Assembly: GCF_003590145.2 (NCBI RefSeq)
Contig: NZ_CP060436.1
Location: 3,167,001-3,231,000 of the forward strand
Origin: Pseudooceanicola algae
Lineage (GTDB): Bacteria; Pseudomonadota; Alphaproteobacteria; Rhodobacterales; Rhodobacteraceae
Direction of reading: 5' to 3'
DNA: 64,000 nt
Part shown: positions 9,288-17,799 of the stretch, one piece after another
How positions within the stretch are numbered: the first letter of the stretch is position 1
Layout: every line of letters starts with the position of its first letter
Made by a program: the position numbers and the translations under genes
Notes under the pieces: model-generated
Told to the model about the DNA's origin: nothing
Seen by the model: only the letters and a program-made list of their open reading frames with translations
Database searches by the model: none

Positions 9288-9339
9288 GTGCCGCTTTTCG
9301 AGGCGGACGCCGGGGGGAGCCGGATCGGGAGGGATCTGA

Positions 9340-10800
9340 ATGGAAATGCCAAGGCCCGATTCACGGGTGCTGGAGCGCAAGGCCGAGCTTGTCGCGCGGT
9401 TGACCAAGGCGCTGCCCGCGGGGGCCGTGATCTCGGATCCGGCGGAAACGCGGGCTTATGAATGTGACGCGCTGACGGCATATCGCTGCCCGCCGCTATG
9501 CGCCGTTCTGCCGTCTTCGACGGACGAAGTCGCGGCCGTCCTGCGGATCTGTCACGAGATGTCGGTGCCGGTGGTGCCACGCGGATCGGGCACGTCGCTT
9601 GCCGGTGGCGCCTTGCCGACGGCGGATTGCGTCATCCTTGGGGTGGCACGGATGGGCGCGGTGTTGGAGACAGATTATGCCAACCGCCTGATCCGGGTGC
9701 AGACTGGGCGCACCAACCTCAGCGTTTCCGGCGCGGTCGAGGCGCAGGGATTCTTTTATGCGCCCGACCCGTCGAGTCAGTTGGCATGCGCCATTGCGGG
9801 CAATATCGCGATGAACTCCGGCGGGGCGCATTGCCTGAAATACGGTGTGACGACGAACAACCTGCTCGGGGTGACCATGGTCACCATGCAGGGTGAGGTG
9901 GTCGAGATCGGTGGCGGCCATCTGGATGCGGGGGGGCTTGATCTGCTGGGGCTGATCTGCGGCAGCGAGGGCCAGCTTGGCGTCGTGACCGAGGCCCTGT
10001 TGCGGATCCTGCCGAAGCCCGAGGGCGCGCGCCCGGTGCTGATCGGCTACGAAAGCTCTGAAGTCGCGGGGCGCTGTGTCAGCGACATCATCGAGGCAGG
10101 CATCCTGCCCGTGGCGATCGAATTCATGGACCGCCCCTGCATCCGCGCGACCGAAGCCTTTGCCGGCGCGGGCTATCCCGATTGCGAGGCGATGCTGATT
10201 GTCGAGGTCGAGGGCAGCCCGGCCGAGATTGACGAACAACTGGCCGTCATCATGGACATTGCCCGGCGCCATGATCCGGTAGCCCTGCGCGAAAGCCGGT
10301 CGCCCGAGGAAAGCGCGCGTATCTGGCTTGGCCGGAAAAGCGCCTTCGGGGCGATGGGGCAGATCAACGATTACATGTGTCTGGACGGCACGATCCCGGT
10401 CTCGGCCCTGTCCATGGTCCTGCGGCGCATCGGGGAGCTGAGCGCGCAATACGGGCTTGAAGTCGCCAATGTCTTTCATGCCGGGGATGGCAACATGCAT
10501 CCGCTGATCCTGTTCGATGCCAACCGGCCCGGCCAGCTTGAGCTTTGCGAGGAGCTTGGTGCCGAGATCCTGCTGCTTTGTGTCGAGGCGGGCGGCTGTC
10601 TGACCGGCGAACATGGCGTTGGCGTGGAAAAACGCGACCTGATGGACCGGCAATACGGGCCTGCGGATCTTGAGGCGCAGATGGCGGTGAAGGATGTCTT
10701 TGACCCGACATGGCTGCTGAACCCGGCCAAGGTGTTTCCCCTTGCCGTCAGCGCCGGGCGACGGGATGGCGCGGCAAGATCCGCCGGTCCGACATTTTGA
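9340..10800 (+). CDS. glcD: Glycolate oxidase, FAD subunit GlcD
   Basis: 486 residues. FAD-binding PCMH-type domain with VVPRGSGTSLAGGALP, cap domain, and the C-terminal signature GEHGVGVEKRDLM. With GlcE and GlcF it oxidises glycolate to glyoxylate and passes electrons to the quinone pool on the cytoplasmic face of the membrane. Preceded by GGAGG at a normal distance. Only 20 bp separate it from glcE, and these are filled by a repeat tail. Regulation may act through the palindrome upstream; glcC is not present nearby. Confidence 0.95.
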   Translation: MEMPRPDSRVLERKAELVARLTKALPAGAVISDPAETRAYECDALTAYRCPPLCAVLPSSTDEVAAVLRICHEMSVPVVPRGSGTSLAGGALPTADCVILGVARMGAVLETDYANRLIRVQTGRTNLSVSGAVEAQGFFYAPDPSSQLACAIAGNIAMNSGGAHCLKYGVTTNNLLGVTMVTMQGEVVEIGGGHLDAGGLDLLGLICGSEGQLGVVTEALLRILPKPEGARPVLIGYESSEVAGRCVSDIIEAGILPVAIEFMDRPCIRATEAFAGAGYPDCEAMLIVEVEGSPAEIDEQLAVIMDIARRHDPVALRESRSPEESARIWLGRKSAFGAMGQINDYMCLDGTIPVSALSMVLRRIGELSAQYGLEVANVFHAGDGNMHPLILFDANRPGQLELCEELGAEILLLCVEAGGCLTGEHGVGVEKRDLMDRQYGPADLEAQMAVKDVFDPTWLLNPAKVFPLAVSAGRRDGAARSAGPTF

Positions 10801-10820
10801 GTATTTGAGACAGGATGAAG
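10794..10820 (+). repeat. Dispersed element, tail only (copy 3)
   Basis: GAGTATTTGAGACAGGATGAAG-type tail without hairpins. It fills the whole glcD-glcE gap, and its AGGA supplies the ribosome site for glcE. Confidence 0.6.
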
Positions 10821-11966
10821 ATGCGACCTGCAAGCGAGATCGAACTGGCCGAAGCGATCCGGGATGCGTCGGGCGCCCTGCGCATTCGCGGTGGCGGGAC
10901 GCGGGGGGCCTGGGTGCCGGGGTCTGCCGAGGTGCTGGAGACCGCCGGTCTGGCGGGGATACGTCTTTATGAACCCGGTGCGCTGACCTTGGTCGTCGGG
11001 GCCGGGACTTCGCTGGCCGAGGTCGAGGCAGCGCTGGCGGAAAAGGGGCAGCGGCTGGCCTTCGAGCCGATGGACAACCGGGCCCTGCTGGGCCGCAAGG
11101 GTACGCCGACGATCGGCGGTGTCGTGGCAGCCAATATTTCCGGCCCACGTCGGGTGCAGGCGGGCGCGGCGCGGGATTTCCTGCTGGGCGTGCGCTTCGT
11201 CGATGGTGCGGGCCAGGTGCTTAGCAACGGTGGGCGGGTGATGAAGAACGTCACCGGCTATGATCTGGTCAAGCTGATGGCGGGCAGCTGGGGCACCCTC
11301 GGCGTGCTGAGCGAGGTCAGCCTGAAGGTGCTGGCCCGGCCCCAGGCCGAGGCGACGCTGGTTCTGCGCGGACAGGGGGCGGCTGCGGCGGTGGCCGATC
11401 TGTGTCGCGCCATGGGCACGCCCTGGGATGTCTCCGGCGCGGCCTGGCGGGGGCCGGCGCAGGAGCGGCTGATCAGAGTCGAGGGCCTGCTGGGCAGCGT
11501 GACCTATCGCGCCGGACGGCTGCGCGATCTGCTTGGCGCCGATGCGGTCGTGACGGGGGAAGAAAGTGCGACCCTGTGGCGCGACCTGCGTGACGTGACG
11601 GATTTCGCCGGCCAGACGGCGCCCCTGTGGCGGATTTCCCTGAAGCCGACCGACGGGCCCGCGCTTCTGTCCCGGCTGGAGGTCGCAGGCATCTCCCATC
11701 AGGCGATCTGCGATTGGAGCGGCGGCCTGGTCTGGTTGCAGATGGTGGGCCCTTCGGCGCAGGCCGGAGCGCTGCGCGCCGCTGTCGACGCGCTTGGCGG
11801 TCATGCCACTTTGATGCGCGCGTCCGAAGAAGAACGCGCAAGGATCCCGATGTTCCACCCCGAACCGTCCCCGGTCGCGCGGCTGACAGGGGCGCTGCGC
11901 GCGCGGTTCGATCCGCGTGGCATTCTGAATCCGGGGCTGATGCAGCCCGCGTCGGTTCCGGCATAG
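10821..11966 (+). CDS. glcE: Glycolate oxidase, FAD-binding subunit GlcE
   Basis: 381 residues from the ATG of MRPASEIELAEAIRD; an ATG two codons earlier is possible, but the AGGA five bases before 10821 favours this one. PCMH-type FAD-binding domain (LTLVVGAGTSLAEVEAAL, GRKGTPTIGGVVAANISGPRR, GGRVMKNVTGYDLVKLMAGSWGTLGVL). It is the second flavin subunit of glycolate oxidase and is essential in E. coli. Nine bases separate it from glcF. Confidence 0.94.
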   Translation: MRPASEIELAEAIRDASGALRIRGGGTRGAWVPGSAEVLETAGLAGIRLYEPGALTLVVGAGTSLAEVEAALAEKGQRLAFEPMDNRALLGRKGTPTIGGVVAANISGPRRVQAGAARDFLLGVRFVDGAGQVLSNGGRVMKNVTGYDLVKLMAGSWGTLGVLSEVSLKVLARPQAEATLVLRGQGAAAAVADLCRAMGTPWDVSGAAWRGPAQERLIRVEGLLGSVTYRAGRLRDLLGADAVVTGEESATLWRDLRDVTDFAGQTAPLWRISLKPTDGPALLSRLEVAGISHQAICDWSGGLVWLQMVGPSAQAGALRAAVDALGGHATLMRASEEERARIPMFHPEPSPVARLTGALRARFDPRGILNPGLMQPASVPA

Positions 11967-11975
11967 GGGCAGGAT

Positions 11976-13310
11976 ATGCAAACGAATTTCACGGAAGACC
12001 AGCTGCGGGATCCATCCATGGCGCAGGCCAACAAGATCCTGCGCAGCTGCGTGCATTGCGGGTTCTGTACCGCGACCTGCCCGACCTATCAGGTGCTGGG
12101 GGACGAGCTGGACAGCCCGCGCGGCCGGATTTATCTGATCAAGGACATGCTGGAAAACGAACGGGTGCCGGATGCGACGACGGTCAAGCATCTGGATCGC
12201 TGCCTGTCTTGCCTCGCCTGTGTGACCACCTGCCCCTCGGGGGTCGATTACATGCATCTGATCGACCAGGCGCGGGCCTATGTCGAAACCCATTACAAGC
12301 GGCCCTGGCATGATCGGCTGTTGCGGGCGGTTCTGGCAGCGGTGCTGCCCTATCCGGGGCGGTTCCGGGCCGCATTGGTGGGTGCGAAACTGGCGCGGCC
12401 CTTCCGCCGCTTCCTGCCCGATCCCCGTCTGCGGGCGATGCTGGAAATGGCGCCCGCGCGCATTCCGCCCCGGTCTCCCCGCGATGATCCGCAAAGCTTT
12501 GTTCCCGACCGGCCCCGGATGCGCGTCGCGCTGATGACGGGCTGTGCGCAGAAGGCGCTGAACACCGATATCAACGACGCGACGATCCGCCTGCTGACCC
12601 GCCTCGGGGTCGAGGTCGTGGTGGCGCAGGGGGCGGGCTGCTGCGGGGCGCTGACCCATCACATGGGTAAGGATTCCCACGGTTTCGCCGCCGCCAATAT
12701 CCGTGCATGGACACAGGAATCGGGCGCGGGCGGGCTGGATGGGGTGGTCATCAACACCTCGGGCTGCGGCACGACGGTCAAGGATTACGGCCATATGTTT
12801 GCCGGTACCGACCTCGCGCAAGAGGCCGCGCAGATCTCGGCGATGACGATGGATATCAGCGAACTGCTGATGAAGCTGGCCCCGGATGCCGCCTTGCCGG
12901 TGTGTCCCGACCACCCCGCGCGGGGTATGCGGGTCGCCTATCATCCGGCCTGTTCGCTGCAACATGGGCAACGTGTCACGGAAGCGCCCAAACGCCTTCT
13001 GGCCGCGGCAGGGTTCGAGGTCGCAATCCCCGCGGATGCGCATCTTTGTTGTGGATCGGCAGGTACTTACAACCTGTTGCAACCAGATATTTCGGGTCGG
13101 CTCAAGACCCGCAAGGTCGCCACCCTCGAAGCGCTCGCGCCGCAGGTGATCGCGGCGGGGAATATCGGCTGCATGATGCAGATCGGCTCTGGCACCGGCG
13201 TGCCGGTCGTGCATACAGTCGAGCTTCTCGACTGGATGACCGGCGGGCCGGTTCCGGCGGCGCTGACCAGCGATCCCCTGCCGCAACCGGTGCCGGTGCT
13301 GCGGCCATAG
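11976..13310 (+). CDS. glcF: Glycolate oxidase, iron-sulfur subunit GlcF
   Basis: 444 residues. Two [4Fe-4S] motifs: C25, C28, C31, C35 and C76, C79, C82, C86. Two CCG domains follow with GCCGALTHHMG and CCGSAGTYNLLQP, binding a further cofactor and acting as the route to quinone. Third gene of glcDEF. The protease gene starts 20 bp later on the same strand and could be co-transcribed. Confidence 0.95.
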   Translation: MQTNFTEDQLRDPSMAQANKILRSCVHCGFCTATCPTYQVLGDELDSPRGRIYLIKDMLENERVPDATTVKHLDRCLSCLACVTTCPSGVDYMHLIDQARAYVETHYKRPWHDRLLRAVLAAVLPYPGRFRAALVGAKLARPFRRFLPDPRLRAMLEMAPARIPPRSPRDDPQSFVPDRPRMRVALMTGCAQKALNTDINDATIRLLTRLGVEVVVAQGAGCCGALTHHMGKDSHGFAAANIRAWTQESGAGGLDGVVINTSGCGTTVKDYGHMFAGTDLAQEAAQISAMTMDISELLMKLAPDAALPVCPDHPARGMRVAYHPACSLQHGQRVTEAPKRLLAAAGFEVAIPADAHLCCGSAGTYNLLQPDISGRLKTRKVATLEALAPQVIAAGNIGCMMQIGSGTGVPVVHTVELLDWMTGGPVPAALTSDPLPQPVPVLRP

Positions 13311-13330
13311 TGACGGATACCGGGACCGGA

Positions 13331-14038
13331 ATGCGGCTGCTGTTGCTTTGCCTTTGTCTGACGCTGTCGGCGCCGCTGCATGCGAGCGACCTGACGACCC
13401 TGCGCCGTGGCGCGGTCGAAGGCGGCTGGTGGCAGGCGGTCGGGCGGCTTGATCTGGGCGACGACGGGTTTTGCACCGGGGCGTTGATCGCCCCGGATCT
13501 GGTGCTGACGGCGGCGCATTGCCTTTATGATCCCCGTGACGGCGCCGAAATCGCCCCCGGGGACATCCGGTTCCGCGCCGGTCTGGCCGAGGGCGCTTCG
13601 GCGCGGCGGGCGGTGCGCCGGACCCTGGCGCATCCCGCCTATCGTCCCGGCGCGGCGGGGGCCGGGCGGCTGGCCCATGACATCGCCTTGCTGCAACTGG
13701 ATCTGGCCCTGACGGCGCCGCCCTTTGGCATCGACCCGCATCCCGGTATCGGGGATCGCGTCGGCGCGGTGTCCTACGCGATTTCACGGGACAGCGCCCC
13801 GCGCCTGCAAGAAGTCTGCGATGTGCTGGCGCGCGAAGCCGGGGTGCTGGTGACCTCCTGCATGGTGGATTTCGGATCTTCGGGGTCGCCGGTGTTTTCC
13901 TTTGCCTCCGGGGCGCCCCGGCTGGTGTCTCTGGTTTCGGCCAAGGCCGAGATGGCGGACCAGCCGGTCGCGCTTGGCCCGGAACTGGGCAGCGCGCTTG
14001 GCGAATTGCTGGACGCCTTCGACGCGGCTGGCGAATGA
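13331..14038 (+). CDS. Secreted trypsin-like serine protease (S1 family)
   Basis: 235 residues from the ATG of MRLLLLCLC; the open frame extends 5' through glcF but that part is a shadow. A short signal peptide ends near SAPLHA-SD. The triad is visible: H63 in TAAHC, D117 in HDIALLQ, S184 in GSSGSP. The usual GDSGGP is altered to GSSGSP, so oxyanion-site geometry and specificity may differ from trypsin. Two cysteines (163 and 177) may pair. Exported, probably periplasmic. No pathway partner is obvious. Confidence 0.85.
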   Translation: MRLLLLCLCLTLSAPLHASDLTTLRRGAVEGGWWQAVGRLDLGDDGFCTGALIAPDLVLTAAHCLYDPRDGAEIAPGDIRFRAGLAEGASARRAVRRTLAHPAYRPGAAGAGRLAHDIALLQLDLALTAPPFGIDPHPGIGDRVGAVSYAISRDSAPRLQEVCDVLAREAGVLVTSCMVDFGSSGSPVFSFASGAPRLVSLVSAKAEMADQPVALGPELGSALGELLDAFDAAGE

Positions 14039-14095
14039 TCCGCGTTGCCAATGGCCCGGTCGCGACATGCGCCGCTGCGGGGGCGTGCCAAGGGT

Positions 14096-14124
14096 CTTGA
14101 AACCCCGTGATCCGCTCCCCAGAT
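14096..14124 (+). promoter_or_regulatory. RpoH (sigma-32)-type promoter of hsp20
   Basis: CTTGAAA (14096-14102), 14 bases, CCCCAGAT (14117-14124) closely match the heat-shock consensus CTTGAAA-N11-16-CCCCATNT. Transcription would start near 14131, giving a leader of about 90 nt. Confidence 0.85.
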
Positions 14125-14131
14125 TAAGGTC

Positions 14132-14223
14132 ACAGGACGCCAGACAGGGTCCTGTAACGACCAAGGTCCGTCCCCTCGGGAGGGCCGCCAACATATTGTT
14201 ATCGCTTCAAGAAGGATGACCCC
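14132..14223 (+). promoter_or_regulatory. ROSE-like RNA thermometer in hsp20 leader
   Basis: Three stems: ACAGGAC/GTCCTGT (14132-14155), a CCCT-CGGG-AGGG hairpin (14173-14184), and a 3' stem (about 14200-14218) in which UCGCU pairs with the AGGA of the ribosome site, leaving one bulged G (14204). UYGCU facing AGGA with a bulged G is the hallmark of ROSE thermometers, which block translation of small heat-shock genes at low temperature. Confidence 0.78.
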
Positions 14224-14682
14224 ATGCGTAATCTTGATTTCGCTCCGCTCTACCGTGCGACTGTCGGTTTCGACCAGATCGCCGACATGATGGACCGTGT
14301 GCTTTCGGCCGAAGGCGGGCAGCAGACCTATCCTCCCTACAACATCGAAAAGACCGCCGAGGATGCTTATCGCATCTCGATCGCGGTGGCCGGATTTGCC
14401 GATGCCGACCTCAACGTCGAGGTCCGCGACAAGGCGCTGATTGTCTCGGCACGCAAGGCTGAAGACGACGAGACCCCGCGCGCCTATCTGCATCGCGGCA
14501 TCGCCACCCGCGCCTTCGAGCGCCGCTTTGCCCTGGCTGATCATGTGCGCATCACCGGCGCCACCCATGCCGATGGCATGCTGCATATCGAGCTGAAGCG
14601 CGAGATCCCCGAGGCGCTGAAACCGCGCCGTATCGAGATCGCCAGCACGCAGGGCGCCGCGTCTCAGGCCCTGGAAGCCTAG
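14224..14682 (+). CDS. Small heat shock protein, Hsp20/IbpA family
   Basis: 152 residues. The alpha-crystallin domain spans about 35-130 (YRISIAVAGFADADLNVEVRDKALIVSARK ... AFERRFALADHVRI), after an N-terminus of the IbpA type (MRNLDFAPLYRATVGFD). An ATP-independent cytoplasmic holdase that keeps unfolding proteins refoldable. Control appears doubled: an RpoH-type promoter and a ROSE-like leader. A strong intrinsic terminator follows, so this is a single-gene unit. Confidence 0.95.
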   Translation: MRNLDFAPLYRATVGFDQIADMMDRVLSAEGGQQTYPPYNIEKTAEDAYRISIAVAGFADADLNVEVRDKALIVSARKAEDDETPRAYLHRGIATRAFERRFALADHVRITGATHADGMLHIELKREIPEALKPRRIEIASTQGAASQALEA

Positions 14683-14735
14683 GACCGATTTTCGGATCGT
14701 CAGATCCGGAGTGCCAGCCATATCGCCAGCCGGAT

Positions 14736-14763
14736 GCGCGGCCCTTTCCGGGGCCGCGCTTTT
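14736..14763 (+). terminator. Intrinsic terminator of hsp20
   Basis: Stem GCGCGGCCC (14736-14744) with GGGCCGCGC (14751-14759), six-base loop, followed by TTTT. Confidence 0.88.
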
Positions 14764-14776
14764 CGTGTGGGGCAGG

Positions 14777-15409
14777 TCAGCTCAGGGTGCGGATGCCGTC
14801 CGGACCGCTGATGCGCGCCTGCAACGACACGGTGTCAGCGTCGATGAAATGGATGCGTGGGTCCGCCAGATAGGGCGCCAACTGCGCGGCAAGGGCCGAG
14901 GCACGGGGATGCCGGATGTCCAGCCGCGACAATTCCAGCCCGGCGCCTGCCATGCGCCGGGGGGGCAGATCTGCGTCATGCTTTGCACACCAGTCGATGA
15001 CGGTCGGAAAGGCGCCGTCATGGGGCAGGGACCCGTCGTCGGGCACGGTAATCAGCCAGCGCAGATCACCACGCCGGCCTTCGATCACCGGGCCAAGCGC
15101 CTGAGGCAGATCGGCGCGCAGCTGCGCCAGCCCGGGCAGGCGGATCACCCAATGCAGAAGCCGGGGCCGCGCGGGCGGATGATCCAGCCCGAACCAGCGC
15201 GGCCTGTCCGGGGGGCTGGCCTGGGGGTCGGGCGCGATCACTTCCAGAAAAGATGCCTCGCCCAGTTTCAGCAATCGGTTGTGGGTGCCCATCAGGGGAT
15301 GCGCCCCGCCGCCCGGCAGGGGGATGCCCAGAGCGGTTTCCGCATGGGCCACCCCTTCGGCCAAAGTCGCCGCCGCGAGAACGAGGTGATCGAAGGCCGC
15401 GCCAGCCAT
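14777..15409 (-). CDS. VOC-superfamily (glyoxalase-like) protein
   Basis: 210 residues. It starts FDHLVLAAATLAEGVAHAETALGI, the characteristic first beta-alpha unit of glyoxalase-like VOC proteins, and keeps FLEVIAPDP typical of the Glyoxalase_3 subgroup. Members bind a metal and act on small electrophiles or serve as lyases; the substrate here cannot be inferred. The start codon directly abuts the stop of the aminotransferase gene upstream, so the two form an operon. Confidence 0.78.
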   Translation of the reverse strand: MAGAAFDHLVLAAATLAEGVAHAETALGIPLPGGGAHPLMGTHNRLLKLGEASFLEVIAPDPQASPPDRPRWFGLDHPPARPRLLHWVIRLPGLAQLRADLPQALGPVIEGRRGDLRWLITVPDDGSLPHDGAFPTVIDWCAKHDADLPPRRMAGAGLELSRLDIRHPRASALAAQLAPYLADPRIHFIDADTVSLQARISGPDGIRTLS

Positions 15410-16582
15410 CTACTGAAGGTCGCCGAAGGCCGATTGCATTCGCGTCACTGCCTCTTCAATACGGGCCCGCTGGGTGGCCAGGTTGAATCGCTGGAACATC
15501 TCGCCGCCGCTGCCGAAGGTGGCGCCGTCATTGACCGCGATCTTCGCGTCCTCGCGGATGCGGCGCAGGACTTCGTCCCGCTCCATCCCGGTGCCGGAAA
15601 AGTCGACCCAGGCCAGATAGGTCCCTTCCAGCGGCATCGAGCGCAGGCCGGGGATCGCATTGATCCCGGCGTCGAAGATGCGGGCGTTTTCCGCGATATA
15701 GGCACAAAGCGCGTCGACCCATTCGGCGCCTCCTGGGGAATAGGCCGCCTCTGACATCACCTGCCCGAAGGAATTCTGCGACCCGCTGATCGCGGCGTAA
15801 GCGCGGGCGAAATCCTGCCGCAACTGCGGATCCGGCACGATGACGTTGCCGACATGACCGCCTGCCAGGTTGAAGGTCTTGGTGGCCGCGGTCATCATCA
15901 CCAGGCGATCCGAAACCTCGGGCGCGGCAACCGGCATCGGCACGTGCTTGTGGCCCGGCATGACCAGATCACAATGAATTTCATCCGAGACCAGCAGCAG
16001 GTCGTGGCGCTGCGCGAAATCGGCAATCTGGCGCAACTCGTTCACGGTCCAGACCCGCCCGCCGGGATTATGCGGCGAACAGAGCACGATCATCTTCTCG
16101 GCGCCGGTCATCTGCGCGTCGTAGGCGGCGAAATCCATCTCGTAGCGGCCGTCGTTCAGCACCAGCTGGCATTCGACGACCTCGCGCTCCTGCGCGCGGA
16201 TGACCTTGGCAAAGGCATGGTAGACCGGCGAGAACAGGATCACCCCATCGCCCGGTTCGGTCCAGGCCTGCAGACAGACCTGAAGCCCGTTTACCAGCCC
16301 GTTGGTGGTGAAGATCGCTTCGCGCGGCGGGGTCCAGCCATGCCGGGTTTCGGCCCACCAGCGCACCGCGTCCAGATAGCTTTCGTTATCGCCGTAATAG
16401 CCGTAGACGCCGTTTTCCAACATGGCGCCAAGCGCGTCCTGGACAACCTGAGGCGCGCGAAAGTCCATGTCCGCGACCCACATCGGCAGGCCCTCGTCAG
16501 GCGAAATGCCGGAAAAGGCCTTCATGTTGTCCCACTTGGCGGCATGGGTGCCGCGGCGTTCGATGATCTCGTCGAAATTCAT
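15410..16582 (-). CDS. PLP-dependent aminotransferase/C-S lyase, MalY/PatB family
   Basis: 390 residues from the methionine of MNFDEIIERRGTHAAKWD, a typical MalY/PatB start; the open frame runs 21 codons further but without support. Fold type I PLP enzyme: CSPHNPGGRVWT, VSDEIHCDLVMPGHKH, and the PLP lysine in TAATKTFNLAG. Family members are cystathionine beta-lyases or related C-S lyases. It may make homocysteine from cystathionine, but the substrate is uncertain. Followed without a gap by the VOC gene. Confidence 0.87.
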   Translation of the reverse strand: MNFDEIIERRGTHAAKWDNMKAFSGISPDEGLPMWVADMDFRAPQVVQDALGAMLENGVYGYYGDNESYLDAVRWWAETRHGWTPPREAIFTTNGLVNGLQVCLQAWTEPGDGVILFSPVYHAFAKVIRAQEREVVECQLVLNDGRYEMDFAAYDAQMTGAEKMIVLCSPHNPGGRVWTVNELRQIADFAQRHDLLLVSDEIHCDLVMPGHKHVPMPVAAPEVSDRLVMMTAATKTFNLAGGHVGNVIVPDPQLRQDFARAYAAISGSQNSFGQVMSEAAYSPGGAEWVDALCAYIAENARIFDAGINAIPGLRSMPLEGTYLAWVDFSGTGMERDEVLRRIREDAKIAVNDGATFGSGGEMFQRFNLATQRARIEEAVTRMQSAFGDLQ

Positions 16583-16735
16583 GGCGTTCGGTCTCGCTAT
16601 CGTTTTCAGGGACGCTATCGGTTTCCGCGCCGGGGGCAAGGGCACAGCCCCGTCCCGACCGCGCGTGGGTGCACATTGCCTGCCCGATCACCTGCAGATA
16701 TTGCGCAGACAGGACCCATGTCATACATGGTCGCC

Positions 16736-17254
16736 ATGAAACGCCCCATTCTCATCCACCCGGATCCGCGCCTCAAGAAACTCGCCACGCCTGTCGCCGA
16801 CCTGGACGACGGGTTGCGCATCCTGGCGGACGACATGCTGGAAACCATGTATGACGCGCCGGGCATCGGTCTGGCCGCGCCGCAGATCGGCATCCTGCAA
16901 CGGCTGATCGTGCTCGACTGCGTGAAGGAAGAAGGCGAGACGCCCAGCCCGCTGATCATGTTCAACCCCGAGATCATCGCGGCCTCGGACGAGACAAGCG
17001 TCTACGAGGAAGGCTGCCTGTCGATCCCCGAGCAATACGGCGAAGTCACCCGCCCGGCCGAGGTCACGGCGCGCTGGATCGACCGCGACGGGACCGAACG
17101 GCAGGACACCTTCACCGGGCTCTGGTCAACCTGCGTCCAGCACGAGATCGACCATCTGAACGGCAAGCTGTTCATAGATTACCTCAAGCCGATGCGGCGC
17201 CAGATGATCACCCGCAAGATGCAGAAGCTGAAGCGCGAAAAGGCCCGCGATTAA
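16736..17254 (+). CDS. def: Peptide deformylase (active type)
   Basis: 172 residues from MKRPILIHPD; an ATG at 16718, with AGGA just before it, would add six residues. All three motifs are intact: GIGLAAPQ (43-50), EGCLS with metal-ligand C94, and QHEIDH with ligands H136, H140 and catalytic E137. It removes the formyl group from nascent N-terminal methionine. It lies with a degenerate paralogue and fmt, which makes the formyl-Met-tRNA that creates its substrate. Confidence 0.92.
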   Translation: MKRPILIHPDPRLKKLATPVADLDDGLRILADDMLETMYDAPGIGLAAPQIGILQRLIVLDCVKEEGETPSPLIMFNPEIIAASDETSVYEEGCLSIPEQYGEVTRPAEVTARWIDRDGTERQDTFTGLWSTCVQHEIDHLNGKLFIDYLKPMRRQMITRKMQKLKREKARD

Positions 17255-17284
17255 GGCCCGTACCGCCCGATACCCGAGGATTTC

Positions 17285-17779
17285 ATGACCAAACGCCGCT
17301 GCATCCCCTGGCCCGACAAGCGCCTGCGCTCTGCCGCCATCGAGGTCGAGGAAATCACCCCCGAGATCCACGCGATCTGGCGCGACATGATCGACACGAT
17401 GGAGGCCATGCCCGGTGTCGGCCTGGCCGCGCCGCAGATCGGCGTGATGCTGCAACTGGCGGTCGTCGATGCCTCTGACAAGCGCGGCGAGGCGATCCGG
17501 ATGGCCAATCCGCAGATCCTGCATGCCTCGGTCCAGCCACGCGAACACGAGGAAGCCAGCCCCAACCTGCCCGGCGTTTCGGCCGTGATCTCGCGCCCGC
17601 GGGCGGTGACGGTGCGGTTCCTGAATGGCGAGGGAGAGGTCGAGGAGCGCGATTTCGTCGGCCTCTGGGCGACCTCGGTCCAGCACCAGATCGACCATCT
17701 GGCAGGGCGGATGTATTTTGACCACCTCAGCAAGACCCGGCGCGACATGCTGCTGCGCCGGGCCCGGAAGACGGCCTAG
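17285..17779 (+). CDS. Peptide deformylase-like protein, degenerate active site
   Basis: 164 residues, clearly homologous to the adjacent deformylase: motif 1 GVGLAAPQ (44-51) is intact. Motif 2, EGCLS in active enzymes, is replaced by EASPN, so the cysteine ligand becomes S92. Motif 3 is QHQIDH instead of QHEIDH, so the catalytic glutamate becomes Q135. Loss of both residues argues against normal deformylase activity. The frame is intact, with a ribosome site, and sits between def and fmt, so it is probably a maintained pseudoenzyme rather than a pseudogene. Confidence 0.85.
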   Translation: MTKRRCIPWPDKRLRSAAIEVEEITPEIHAIWRDMIDTMEAMPGVGLAAPQIGVMLQLAVVDASDKRGEAIRMANPQILHASVQPREHEEASPNLPGVSAVISRPRAVTVRFLNGEGEVEERDFVGLWATSVQHQIDHLAGRMYFDHLSKTRRDMLLRRARKTA

Positions 17780-17799
17780 GTCAGACAGGAGACGACAGG

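Noticed and set aside
10476-14051. 1191-codon open frame on the minus strand
   Set aside because: It lies wholly antisense to glcD, glcE, glcF and the protease gene, has arginine/proline-rich composition without family resemblance, and reflects high GC content.
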